Origin: Hyphomicrobiales bacterium
GTDB taxonomy: Bacteria > Pseudomonadota > Alphaproteobacteria > Rhizobiales > Beijerinckiaceae
NCBI GenBank assembly: GCA_947374125.1
Contig: CANCAR010000113.1
Location: 1-8,385 of the forward strand
Direction: 5' to 3'
Length of the DNA stretch: 8,385 nt
In this document: in pieces, positions 1 through 5,492 of the stretch
Layout: each line of letters begins with the position of its first letter
Numbering within the stretch: the stretch's first letter is position 1
Notes under the pieces: model-generated
What the model was told of the DNA's origin: nothing
What the model saw: the letters and a program-made list of their open reading frames with translations, nothing else
Databases searched by the model: none
Position numbers and translations under genes: made by a program

Positions 1-150
1 GCCCAGCGAGATGACAAAGGGCGGCCTGCTGAGCCAGGCCTTCAATACGGTTGTGGATAGCCCAGCCGTGAAGGCGGCGTCGCCCAAGAGGAATTGGGGA
101 ACGTCGAGAAACCCTTGGATGCGCATGAGATCAAGAGGAGTAAAGGCCAT
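1..150 (-). CDS. Helix-turn-helix (MerR-like) protein, 5' end only
   Basis: The first 50 codons of a minus-strand gene that runs off the left edge. The protein begins MAFTPLDLMRIQGFLDVP, and residues about 26-42 (AFTAGLSTTVLKAWLSR) read as a helix-turn-helix of the MerR/excisionase type (alanine, then GLS at the turn, then a K-W-L-rich recognition helix). An in-frame TAA lies two codons upstream of the ATG at 150, so no longer start exists. The only purine stretch (AAGGG) abuts the ATG with no spacing. Together with a TTGACA box ending 29 bases upstream, this suggests a leaderless mRNA. The gene is divergent from another HTH gene at 379. A transcriptional regulator is the natural reading, but the target and the rest of the protein are outside the window. 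Confidence 0.6.
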   Translation of the reverse strand, partial: MAFTPLDLMRIQGFLDVPQFLLGDAAFTAGLSTTVLKAWLSRPPFVISLG

Positions 151-156
151 CCCTTA

Positions 157-184
157 AAACTACATTAGTATCTTCAAGTGTCAA
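157..184 (-). promoter_or_regulatory. Candidate promoter of the partial HTH gene
   Basis: Read on the minus strand, a perfect TTGACA (184-179) is followed after 16 bases by TAGTTT (162-157), a weak -10. This places transcription start close to the A of the ATG at 150, consistent with leaderless translation. CtrA-type half-sites lie just upstream of the -35. Confidence 0.35.
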
Positions 185-187
185 TAG

Positions 188-206
188 GGTTAATAAGTAT
201 GGTTAA
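188..206 (-). promoter_or_regulatory. CtrA-type half-sites (pair)
   Basis: Minus-strand reading gives TTAACCAT (206-199), then TTAACC (193-188). TTAACCAT is the known half-site of the alphaproteobacterial cell-cycle regulator CtrA. The two TTAA cores are 9 bases apart rather than the canonical 7, so this is a pair of half-sites, not a full box. They sit immediately upstream of the TTGACA of the left-hand HTH gene. Confidence 0.4.
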
Positions 207-255
207 TGACTTGTAGTGCTCAATCGGTATTATCTTTATATTTGACTTGAAATTT

Positions 256-263
256 ATGGTTAA
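256..263 (-). promoter_or_regulatory. CtrA-type half-site
   Basis: A second exact TTAACCAT on the minus strand, within a 9-base direct repeat (TATGGTTAA at 198-206 and 255-263). It lies about 20 bases upstream of the candidate promoter for the plus-strand gene at 379. Function is inferred from motif and position only. Confidence 0.35.
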
Positions 264-279
264 GCCACGGGTCTTTTGA

Positions 280-307
280 TTGCGGCCTTCCACATTTTTG
301 CTACACT
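280..307 (+). promoter_or_regulatory. Candidate promoter of the HTH-membrane gene
   Basis: TTGCGGC (280-286), 13 bases, then GCTACACT (300-307). This resembles the Caulobacter housekeeping promoter TTGaCgS-N(11-14)-GcTANAWC, with five of seven and six of eight positions matching. It leaves a leader of roughly 65 bases before the ATG at 379. Confidence 0.35.
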
Positions 308-378
308 CCTCGCGGCCTCGCGCAACGGTCCGCACCATGGCGCAACAGGTCGACGCAACGCTCCGAGGAACGAACGCC

Positions 379-987
379 ATGCAACCCTTGAGCCTCCGTG
401 AAGCGGCAGAACGCTCTGGTACCAACAAGTCCACCATCCTTCGCGCGATCCAAGCGGGCCGCTTAAAGGCCGTCCGCAATGAAAATAAAGAGTGGCTGAT
501 CGATATTTCCGATCTCCGACGGATTTATCCGCTCATCGGTGATGCTGTTGCGCCGCAACGCTACGCGGAACGTGGGGCGACCTACGACGCAATGGCTGAG
601 GAGGTTATTGAGTTGCGTGATCGTTGCGCTGCTTATGCCAGCCAGCTGACCTCACTCCTTACCGTGTTGGACTACACAAAGCGCGAGCGCGACATGTGGC
701 AGCGGCAGGCGGAAAAGGCGAACTACGTCAATCCCCGTCCACCCTTGAACATTAACCCTCCGGGTGGGGAAGGGTTGGGTGCGCTCTTTTTTGGGATAGG
801 CGTTGTCATGCTCGCCACGATGGCGGCGACGGCTGCCCTCGTGGGTGCCAATGAGCACAACGAGTTCATTCTGGCTGCAACGCTTGGCGTGATGGGTGCC
901 GTTAGTTTTTTATATTACATTATTCGGGCGAGGGCCGTTGCTAAGCATTTTAAATCCCCGCCTATACCTATTATACGAGATGAATAA
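379..987 (+). CDS. Membrane-anchored helix-turn-helix protein
   Basis: A 202-residue protein in three parts. Residues 1-50 form a MerR/excisionase-type HTH (LSLREAAERSGTNKSTILRA, then QAGRLKAVRNENKEWLIDISDL), a winged layout in which the tail gives a strand and a final D-L-R helix. Residues about 65-115 are charged and helical (EEVIELRDRC, KRERDMWQRQAEKA), a likely coiled coil. Residues about 133-156 and 162-183 are two hydrophobic helices, ending in a short basic tail. The HTH plus ERDxWQ coiled coil resembles small proteins of Rhodospirillales plasmids and genomes that are often labelled 'entry exclusion protein 1' or DNA-binding protein. That label is not functional evidence. The ATG at 379 is chosen because GAGGAA (365-370) precedes it by 8 bases and the HTH starts at once. 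An in-frame ATG at 337 and a TTG at 280 lack this support. A DNA-binding head tethered to the inner membrane is the inferred topology. Confidence 0.75.
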   Translation: MQPLSLREAAERSGTNKSTILRAIQAGRLKAVRNENKEWLIDISDLRRIYPLIGDAVAPQRYAERGATYDAMAEEVIELRDRCAAYASQLTSLLTVLDYTKRERDMWQRQAEKANYVNPRPPLNINPPGGEGLGALFFGIGVVMLATMAATAALVGANEHNEFILAATLGVMGAVSFLYYIIRARAVAKHFKSPPIPIIRDE

Positions 988-1006
988 ACGTCGCGAAGGC
1001 GTTGAA

Positions 1007-1025
1007 TTAACACTTTATTAACCAT
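1007..1025 (+). promoter_or_regulatory. Full CtrA-type box, TTAA-N7-TTAACCAT
   Basis: TTAA (1007-1010), seven bases, then TTAACCAT (1018-1025) matches the canonical CtrA site exactly, including the extended half-site. It lies 20 bases after the stop of the HTH-membrane gene and about 120 bases from the stop of the convergent hydrolase, so it serves no obvious downstream gene. The nearest plus-strand ATG (1030) opens only 10 codons. Confidence 0.5.
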
Positions 1026-1070
1026 AAAAATGCTGGCGTTTGTTCAATTCGGTTTCCGTTAGCCGAATGC

Positions 1071-1102
1071 GCCGGGGAAAGGCTTCGACCCATTCCCCCG
1101 GC
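1071..1102. terminator. Stem-loop between convergent genes
   Basis: GCCGGGGAA (1071-1079) pairs with TTCCCCCGGC (1093-1102), with one bulged C and a 13-base loop. It lies between the convergent ends of the HTH-membrane gene (987) and the hydrolase (1144). No T-tract follows closely on either strand, so termination is inferred from position and stem strength. Apart from this and the CtrA-type box I see nothing in 988-1143. Confidence 0.35.
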
Positions 1103-1143
1103 TATCGCGCTTGATCCAGGTTTTCCCTTTGCGAAGATTTCTG

Positions 1144-1992
1144 TTACTTTAGAAAGCGTTCTACCCTTGCGTTAAACTGGCTTGGGTTTTCCATAAACAT
1201 GAAATGGGATCCGCCATCGCTCGCTTCAAAGATGTCATGTTCGCCGTTGGGGATCTGTTCTGCCTGCCAGACGACCGAAGTCCAGGGAACGAAGCTTCCC
1301 TTGCCACCAATGCAAAGAGCCGGAACTGTGATCCGCGCCATGACATCGCGCCAGTCATTATGGATATGATCCAGCACCAATTCGGCGGCCTTGTCGCGCG
1401 GGAATTTGAAATTGAGCGCGATGGATTTTTCGACAATCTCCTTCGGGCAATCAGGGGTAAACATGCCTGTTACAAAGCCGGTTGTAACGGAGCCATCGGC
1501 ATCGGCGGCGAGCGCCACAACCGTTCCAAACGTGGCTTCAGGCGTGAAAATCGCCCCCGCCTGTGTCAGCCCCTCCGGCGTGAGCGTTGAGTTATTGGAG
1601 AGCGAGGGCGGCTCGTCAACAAAGACGAATTTCGACACCCGGTCCGCACCGTAGAGATCATACAACCCCCAAAGGACCGAGCAGCCCATCGAATGTCCCA
1701 TCAGGATGACATCGGTCAGGTCTAATCCCTCGATAAATTCTCGAACATCCTTCGAGAGGCGGTAAATGCGGTAACCATGTGCAGGCTTATCTGACTCACC
1801 GTGGCCCCGCATATCAAGGGCAAGCACACGGTGGGTTTTTGAGAAATGATTGATCTGGCTGTGCCATTGGTCGGCGGTCTGCGACCAGCCTGGGATCATG
1901 ACAAAAGGCTGGCCTGTACCAGCTTCCAGATAGCGGAGGTTAACTCCATCGCTGGTGGTGAAACTCTTTCTTACGGCGTTGATATCAAACAT
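1144..1992 (-). CDS. Alpha/beta-fold hydrolase
   Basis: A 282-residue cytoplasmic protein with no signal peptide. It has the alpha/beta hydrolase landmarks in order: an HG-like oxyanion region PGW (34-36), DMRGHGESDKP (60-70), the nucleophile elbow GHSMG (99-103, Ser101), and a late GGSHFMFMENP (260-270) carrying the catalytic His263. The acid is less clear. The usual place after the seventh strand reads GGKGSFVPW (229-237) with no Asp or Glu, so Asp126 or Glu127 in FVFVDEPP may serve instead. The substrate cannot be read from sequence. Family members include esterases, lactonases, C-C hydrolases and cofactor-free peroxidases. The start at 1992 is supported by GGAGGGG, which begins 16 bases upstream. 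The gene appears monocistronic, with a candidate promoter at 2050-2079. Confidence 0.85.
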   Translation of the reverse strand: MFDINAVRKSFTTSDGVNLRYLEAGTGQPFVMIPGWSQTADQWHSQINHFSKTHRVLALDMRGHGESDKPAHGYRIYRLSKDVREFIEGLDLTDVILMGHSMGCSVLWGLYDLYGADRVSKFVFVDEPPSLSNNSTLTPEGLTQAGAIFTPEATFGTVVALAADADGSVTTGFVTGMFTPDCPKEIVEKSIALNFKFPRDKAAELVLDHIHNDWRDVMARITVPALCIGGKGSFVPWTSVVWQAEQIPNGEHDIFEASDGGSHFMFMENPSQFNARVERFLK

Positions 1993-2049
1993 TCTGGGCC
2001 CCTCCGCTTTTTGATGGATTGGGGTGCTTTAAATCCGCCCCCATTTGGT

Positions 2050-2079
2050 TATGTAACGATGCACTGCCGATTGCGGCAA
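2050..2079 (-). promoter_or_regulatory. Candidate promoter of the alpha/beta hydrolase
   Basis: On the minus strand, TTGCCGC (2079-2073), 15 bases, then GTTACATA (2057-2050). This is close to the alphaproteobacterial housekeeping consensus (TTGaCgS / GcTANAWC), and the same GTTACATA occurs upstream of ettA. A small inverted repeat, TGCCG-N4-CGGCA (2065-2078), overlaps the -35 and could be an operator. The implied leader is about 50 bases. Confidence 0.4.
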
Positions 2080-2085
2080 GACGAA

Positions 2086-2241
2086 TTACCGCTTCAGACG
2101 ATAAGCGGTGCTTCGACCACCGCCCAGATCTCGTTCAAGAATACCGCGGTTGATGAGGTGGTCAATATCATAAAGAGCCGTGTCCTGAGAGCACTTCGTC
2201 ATGATGGCCCATTTTGACTAGGTAAGCTTTTTATCCTGCAA
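2086..2241 (-). pseudogene. 3' remnant of a Fic-family (DUF4172-type) gene
   Basis: Minus-strand reading from 2217 gives SKWAIMTKCSQDTALYDI, then DHLINRGILERD and GGGRSTAYRLKR, ending at TAA (2088-2086). I recognise this from memory as the C-terminal winged-helix tail of the DUF4172 Fic proteins (typical form SKWAKLxKCSQDTALRDI...LVxRGIL...GGGRSTSY). Directly upstream the frame reads DKKLT and then TAG (2220-2218), where relatives read GKLTSSKWA, so the TAG looks like a nonsense change of a serine or threonine codon. Further upstream the similarity fades at a 28-bp palindrome and a tRNA. No Fic catalytic HxFx(D/E)GNGR motif is present anywhere in the window. About 45-50 of several hundred codons survive. 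A new small gene starting at the ATG at 2202 is possible but has no ribosome-binding site. Confidence 0.7.
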
Positions 2242-2248
2242 CCAGTCC
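2235..2248. repeat. Partial copy of tRNA-Ile2 sequence (direct repeat, copy 1)
   Basis: CCTGCAACCAGTCC matches 13 of 14 bases of 2339-2352 inside the tRNA gene, in the same orientation, 104 bp apart. The first 11 bases are identical. It sits where the Fic similarity fades, so it may be a leftover attachment-site duplication; chance is possible at this length. Confidence 0.35.
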
Positions 2249-2272
2249 CCCTTCGCCAAGGCTACGGCGGAC
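2245..2272. repeat. 28-bp imperfect palindrome (REP-like)
   Basis: GTCCCCC-TTC-GCC-AA-GGC-TAC-GGCGGAC. The outer arms pair with one mismatch, and the inner GCC/GGC pair closes around AA. The form resembles short palindromic repeats scattered between alphaproteobacterial genes. Only one copy is in this window, so repetitiveness is inferred. Confidence 0.45.
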
Positions 2273-2275
2273 ACT

Positions 2276-2314
2276 CGCTTTTGCAAGGCCGCGCCAAAGG
2301 CGCGGGCAAAAGCG
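2276..2314 (-). terminator. Long stem-loop directly after tRNA-Ile2
   Basis: CGCTTTTGC (2276-2284) pairs perfectly with GCAAAAGCG (2306-2314), and CCGCGCC (2289-2295) with GGCGCGG (2299-2305) around an AAA loop. The only interruption is a 4-base bulge (2285-2288). Transcribed from the tRNA, it begins one base after the CCA end, so it probably ends the transcript or marks 3' processing. It has no following U-tract and may equally be another palindromic repeat unit. Confidence 0.45.
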
Positions 2315-2315
2315 G

Positions 2316-2391
2316 TGGTGGGCCCGGCAGGACTCGAACCTGCAACCAGACCGTTATGAGCGGCCGGCTCTAACCATTGAGCTACAGGCCC
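2316..2391 (-). tRNA. tRNA-Ile2 (anticodon CAU)
   Basis: A 76-base cloverleaf including an encoded CCA. The acceptor GGGCCTG pairs with CGGGCCC (one G-U). D-arm AGCTCAATGGTTAGAGC, anticodon arm CCG-CTCATAA-CGG, and T-arm GCAGG-TTCGAGT-CCTGC are all present. The CAU anticodon (2356-2358 on the plus strand) could mean initiator, elongator Met or Ile2. The overall sequence matches the Ile2 type (E. coli ileX class, same D-loop and GGUUAGAGC), in which TilS converts C34 to lysidine so that it reads AUA. The initiator lacks this D-arm, and alphaproteobacterial elongator Met tRNAs have a different acceptor. Tandem with, and downstream of, the MFS gene. Confidence 0.9.
2339..2352. repeat. tRNA-internal direct repeat (copy 2)
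   Basis: CCTGCAACCAGACC, spanning the 5' T-stem, variable region and 3' anticodon stem of tRNA-Ile2. It matches 2235-2248 at 13 of 14 positions. It would be the parental copy if the pair records a past integration. Confidence 0.35.
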
Positions 2392-2433
2392 GCCTTTGGC
2401 GTCGGATGCGACACGTCCGAGCGGATCGAGCCT

Positions 2434-2462
2434 TGATTAACCGGAAGCGGGGTTTCCTGCAA
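2434..2462 (-). promoter_or_regulatory. Candidate promoter of tRNA-Ile2
   Basis: On the minus strand, TTGCAGG (2462-2456), 14 bases, then GTTAATCA (2441-2434), with the same spacing as the other candidate promoters here. It lies 17 bases past the MFS stop and about 40 bases before the mature tRNA 5' end. The match is modest, and read-through from the MFS gene is an alternative. Confidence 0.3.
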
Positions 2463-2478
2463 TGCCGTAAAGAGGGGT

Positions 2479-3672
2479 TTAAGGTGCACGGTGCAAAAGC
2501 GGGAGGGCGAGGATGCTGATCGCAGCCATTAGGCCCGAGGCCAGGAAGGTGGCGCTAGGACCAGCCATATCCCAAAGCCCGCCGGCCACCACATTGCCGA
2601 TGAGCATGGCTACGCCGCTTGCGAGGTTAAAGAGGCCGAAGGCCGTGCCACGAAGATCGGGCGGGGCGTGACTTGCGATAAGAGTGGCCATCAGCCCCTG
2701 CGTCATCGCCATATGCAGCCCCCAGAGCATGAGGCCCGCGCCGCCCCAGACGAGGTTTGAAGCTTGCGCTAAAACGAGATCGGCTAATACGAGCGTTAGA
2801 ATGCCTAGGCCTAAGAGTTTGGGACGCGACAGCCGGTCAGCTAGCTTGCCTGCTGGAAAGGCGAAAAGGGCGTAGATGATGTTCATGGCCACCAGCACGA
2901 GCGGCGCATAGGCAATCTGAACGCCGAGATCGGCAATTCGCAGCACCAAAAACGCATCGGAGACGCGGGCGAGCGACAAAAGTGCGCCGATACCGAGAAC
3001 AGTCCAGAATGGCGTAGGTAGGGCCGCCATCGCCGCTCGATTTATCGGGTTTTTGCGCGCTTCTCCGTTTTTCGCCTCGCGCTCGGGCACGAGGAAGAAA
3101 AGCGTCGCCACCGCTAAAAAAGCGGGGATCACGGCAATCCAGAAAACCAATTTAAAATTATCAAAGCTCGACAGCATTACGGCAACCGCAATCAGCGGTC
3201 CGATAAAGGCACCCACCGTATCAAGCGCTTGGCGCAGACCATAGGCCTCGCCGATCCGATCCTTCGGTGCGAGATCGGCGACCAGCGCATCGCGTGGCGC
3301 GCCTCGGATGCCTTTGCCGATCCGGTCGATAAAGCGGGCGGCAATGATGAGATCGAGCGATTGGGCGAGCGGAAAAAGGGGCTTGGTGATGGCCGCCAGC
3401 CCGTAGCCGATTAAGGCCAAGAGCTTTCGTTTGCCGGTGATATCGGAAACCACACCTGAAAAAACTTTGACGATTAAGGCGGTAGCTTCGGCCACGCCCT
3501 CAATCAAGCCAACGGCTAAGGCGCCTGCGCCCAATGTGCCGGTGATGTAAAGCGGCAAAAGCCCGTGGATCATCTCGGAGGAGATATCCATGAACAGGCT
3601 CGTGAGCCCCAACGCCCAGATGGCGCGGGGGAGGGAGGTTGATCGGGGAAGGGCTGTCGGATCAAAGGCCAT
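2479..3672 (-). CDS. Major facilitator superfamily transporter
   Basis: A 397-residue inner-membrane protein with about 12 hydrophobic segments in two halves. The N-half carries SSEMIHGLLPLY (31-42), a motif-A loop GVVSDITGKRK (73-83) and the strongly conserved RFIDRIGKGIRGAPRDAL (113-130). The C-half has a second motif A, GKLADRLSRPK (275-285). The SSEM...PLL and RxxDRxGKGxRxAPRDAL signature belongs to a widespread family of MFS permeases annotated only generally, so the substrate is unknown; drug or metabolite export is a guess. The frame is open to 3786, but the ATG at 3672 is preferred. AAGAAGAG lies upstream of it, the protein begins just before the first helix, and longer starts (3690, 3786) lack a ribosome-binding site and would overlap ettA. 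Divergent from ettA with a 112-bp spacer. Confidence 0.88.
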   Translation of the reverse strand: MAFDPTALPRSTSLPRAIWALGLTSLFMDISSEMIHGLLPLYITGTLGAGALAVGLIEGVAEATALIVKVFSGVVSDITGKRKLLALIGYGLAAITKPLFPLAQSLDLIIAARFIDRIGKGIRGAPRDALVADLAPKDRIGEAYGLRQALDTVGAFIGPLIAVAVMLSSFDNFKLVFWIAVIPAFLAVATLFFLVPEREAKNGEARKNPINRAAMAALPTPFWTVLGIGALLSLARVSDAFLVLRIADLGVQIAYAPLVLVAMNIIYALFAFPAGKLADRLSRPKLLGLGILTLVLADLVLAQASNLVWGGAGLMLWGLHMAMTQGLMATLIASHAPPDLRGTAFGLFNLASGVAMLIGNVVAGGLWDMAGPSATFLASGLMAAISILALPLLHRAP

Positions 3673-3712
3673 GGTGTGCTCTTCTTGCATAGGCCAAGCG
3701 GTGAGGGAACCC

Positions 3713-3741
3713 TTGCCCATATGGGTCAGGATCGTTACATA
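3713..3741 (+). promoter_or_regulatory. ettA: Candidate ettA promoter
   Basis: TTGCCCA (3713-3719), 14 bases, then GTTACATA (3734-3741), sharing the GTTACATA element with the hydrolase promoter. A perfect 10-bp palindrome, CCCATATGGG (3716-3725), overlaps the -35 in this 112-bp spacer between ettA and the divergent MFS gene, and could be an operator for either. Confidence 0.4.
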
Positions 3742-3784
3742 CGGTGCAACCCACGCCCTAACCCTTTTTGGAGAATGCCCGCTC

Positions 3785-5443
3785 ATGGCCCGTCAGTTCG
3801 TTTATCATATGGAGGGGCTCACCAAGACATGGCCCGGCGGTAAGAAGGTGTTGGATAATGTGCATCTTTCTTTCTACCCCGACGCGAAAATCGGTGTGCT
3901 GGGCGTTAACGGTTCGGGTAAATCGACTTTGCTCAAGATTATGGCCGGAATCGACAAGGAATTTGTCGGCGAAGGCTGGGTAGCGGATGGCGCGCGCGTG
4001 GGCTATCTAGCGCAGGAGCCGCCGCTGGATGAGACGCTCGACGTGCGCGGCAATGTGATGCTGGGCGTCGCCCCGCAAAAGGCGGTGCTTGACCGCTACA
4101 ACGAACTCGCCATGAATTATTCGGACGAGACGGCGGACGAGATGATGTCGCTGCAGGACGAGATTGAAGCCAAGGGGCTTTGGGATCTCGACAGCAAAGT
4201 TGATCAAGCCATGGATGCGCTGCGGTGCCCGGCGGATGATGCGGATGTATCAAAACTTTCTGGCGGCGAGCGTCGTCGTGTGGCTTTGTGCCAGCTTCTG
4301 CTGTCGCAGCCAGAATTGTTGTTGCTCGATGAGCCGACCAACCATTTGGATGCGGAAACGGTATCCTGGCTGGAAGGCCATTTGCGGACCTATCCGGGTG
4401 CTATTTTGATCGTTACCCATGACCGTTATTTCTTGGACAATGTGACGGGTTGGATTTTGGAACTCGATCGCGGCCGTGGTATTCCCTATGAGGGGAATTA
4501 TACGAGCTGGCTCTCGCAGAAGCAGAAACGCTTGATCCAAGAGGGTCGCGAGTCCGAGTCGCAGCAAAAGGCGCTGGAACGCGAGCAGGAATGGATTTCG
4601 CAAAGCCCGAAAGCGCGGCAGGCCAAATCGAAAGCCCGTGTGCAACGCTATGATGATTTGGTGCAGCGCCAGAATGATCGGGCGTCGGGCCCTGCCACCG
4701 CGCAGATTATTATTCCGGTGGCCGAGCGGCTGGGGAATAATGTCATTGATTTCGAAGGGTTGTCGAAAGGCTATGGCGACCGTTTGCTGATCGATAATCT
4801 GACCTTCAAACTACCACCGGGCGGCATTGTCGGCGTGATTGGGCCGAACGGTGCGGGTAAAACGACTTTGTTCCGCATGATCACGGGGCAGGAAAAGCCC
4901 GATTCGGGCTCTATTACCGTCGGTGAATCGGTGCAGCTTGGCTATGTCGACCAATCCCGCGATGCGTTGGATTCGAATAAAACCGTGTGGGAGGAAATCT
5001 CCGGCGGCAATGAGATCATCTATCTGGGAAAACGCGAAATCAATTCGCGGGGCTATTGCTCGACCTTTAACTTCAAGGGCGGCGACCAGCAGAAAAAAGT
5101 CGGCATGCTCTCGGGCGGTGAGCGCAACCGCGTGCATCTCGCCAAAATGCTGAAAAGCGGCGCGAACCTCTTGCTGCTCGATGAGCCAACCAATGATCTC
5201 GATGTTGAAACGCTGCGCGCTTTGGAAGAGGCGCTTGAGGATTTCGCGGGCTGCGCCGTGATCATCTCGCATGATCGCTTCTTCCTGGATCGTATCGCGA
5301 CCCATATGCTGGCCTTTGAAGGCGACAGCCATGTGGAATGGTTTGAAGGCAATTTCCAAGATTACGAGGAAGACAAGAAGCGTCGGCTTGGGATTGATTC
5401 GACCATTCCGAAGCGGATTAAGTATAAGAAGCTCACAAGGTGA
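3785..5443 (+). CDS. ettA: Energy-dependent translational throttle protein EttA (ABC-F)
   Basis: A 552-residue soluble ABC-F ATPase that binds the ribosomal E site and gates entry into elongation according to the ADP/ATP ratio. Two ABC domains are complete. Domain 1 has Walker A GVNGSGKST (40-48), signature LSGGERRR (158-165), Walker B LLLLDEPTNHLD (178-189, Glu183) and H212. Domain 2 has GPNGAGKTT (353-361), LSGGERNR (442-449), LLLLDEPTNDLD (462-473, Glu467) and H496. The helical arm (about 84-150) and the charged P-site-tRNA-interacting linker (about 240-320) are present, and the C-terminus PKRIKYKK matches EttA rather than Uup or YheS. Length is close to E. coli EttA (555). The frame is open back to 3590, but the ATG at 3785 aligns with the family start MAxQFVY and has GGAG 11 bases upstream (3770-3773). 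Confidence 0.97.
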   Translation: MARQFVYHMEGLTKTWPGGKKVLDNVHLSFYPDAKIGVLGVNGSGKSTLLKIMAGIDKEFVGEGWVADGARVGYLAQEPPLDETLDVRGNVMLGVAPQKAVLDRYNELAMNYSDETADEMMSLQDEIEAKGLWDLDSKVDQAMDALRCPADDADVSKLSGGERRRVALCQLLLSQPELLLLDEPTNHLDAETVSWLEGHLRTYPGAILIVTHDRYFLDNVTGWILELDRGRGIPYEGNYTSWLSQKQKRLIQEGRESESQQKALEREQEWISQSPKARQAKSKARVQRYDDLVQRQNDRASGPATAQIIIPVAERLGNNVIDFEGLSKGYGDRLLIDNLTFKLPPGGIVGVIGPNGAGKTTLFRMITGQEKPDSGSITVGESVQLGYVDQSRDALDSNKTVWEEISGGNEIIYLGKREINSRGYCSTFNFKGGDQQKKVGMLSGGERNRVHLAKMLKSGANLLLLDEPTNDLDVETLRALEEALEDFAGCAVIISHDRFFLDRIATHMLAFEGDSHVEWFEGNFQDYEEDKKRRLGIDSTIPKRIKYKKLTR

Positions 5444-5492
5444 GGGAGTAGGGAGTTGGATCGCGCGCCTCTTGGGCAGCGCAACTTAAGAA

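Noticed and set aside
1846..2217. Plus-strand frame of 123 codons across the hydrolase start and spacer
   Set aside because: Its first half is antisense to the hydrolase and its second half is antisense to the Fic remnant. No ribosome-binding site precedes either ATG.
3590..3784. N-terminal extension of ettA upstream of 3785
   Set aside because: The 65 extra codons are antisense to the MFS gene start, show no EttA similarity and do not have the family start MARQFVY.
3673..3786. Longer MFS start at 3786 or 3690
   Set aside because: It would overlap the ettA start, adds a non-hydrophobic tail, and has no ribosome-binding site, whereas 3672 does.
4811..5359. Long minus-strand open frame of 182 codons inside ettA
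   Set aside because: Antisense shadow of the well-conserved second ABC domain; its sequence shows no domain and no ribosome-binding site.
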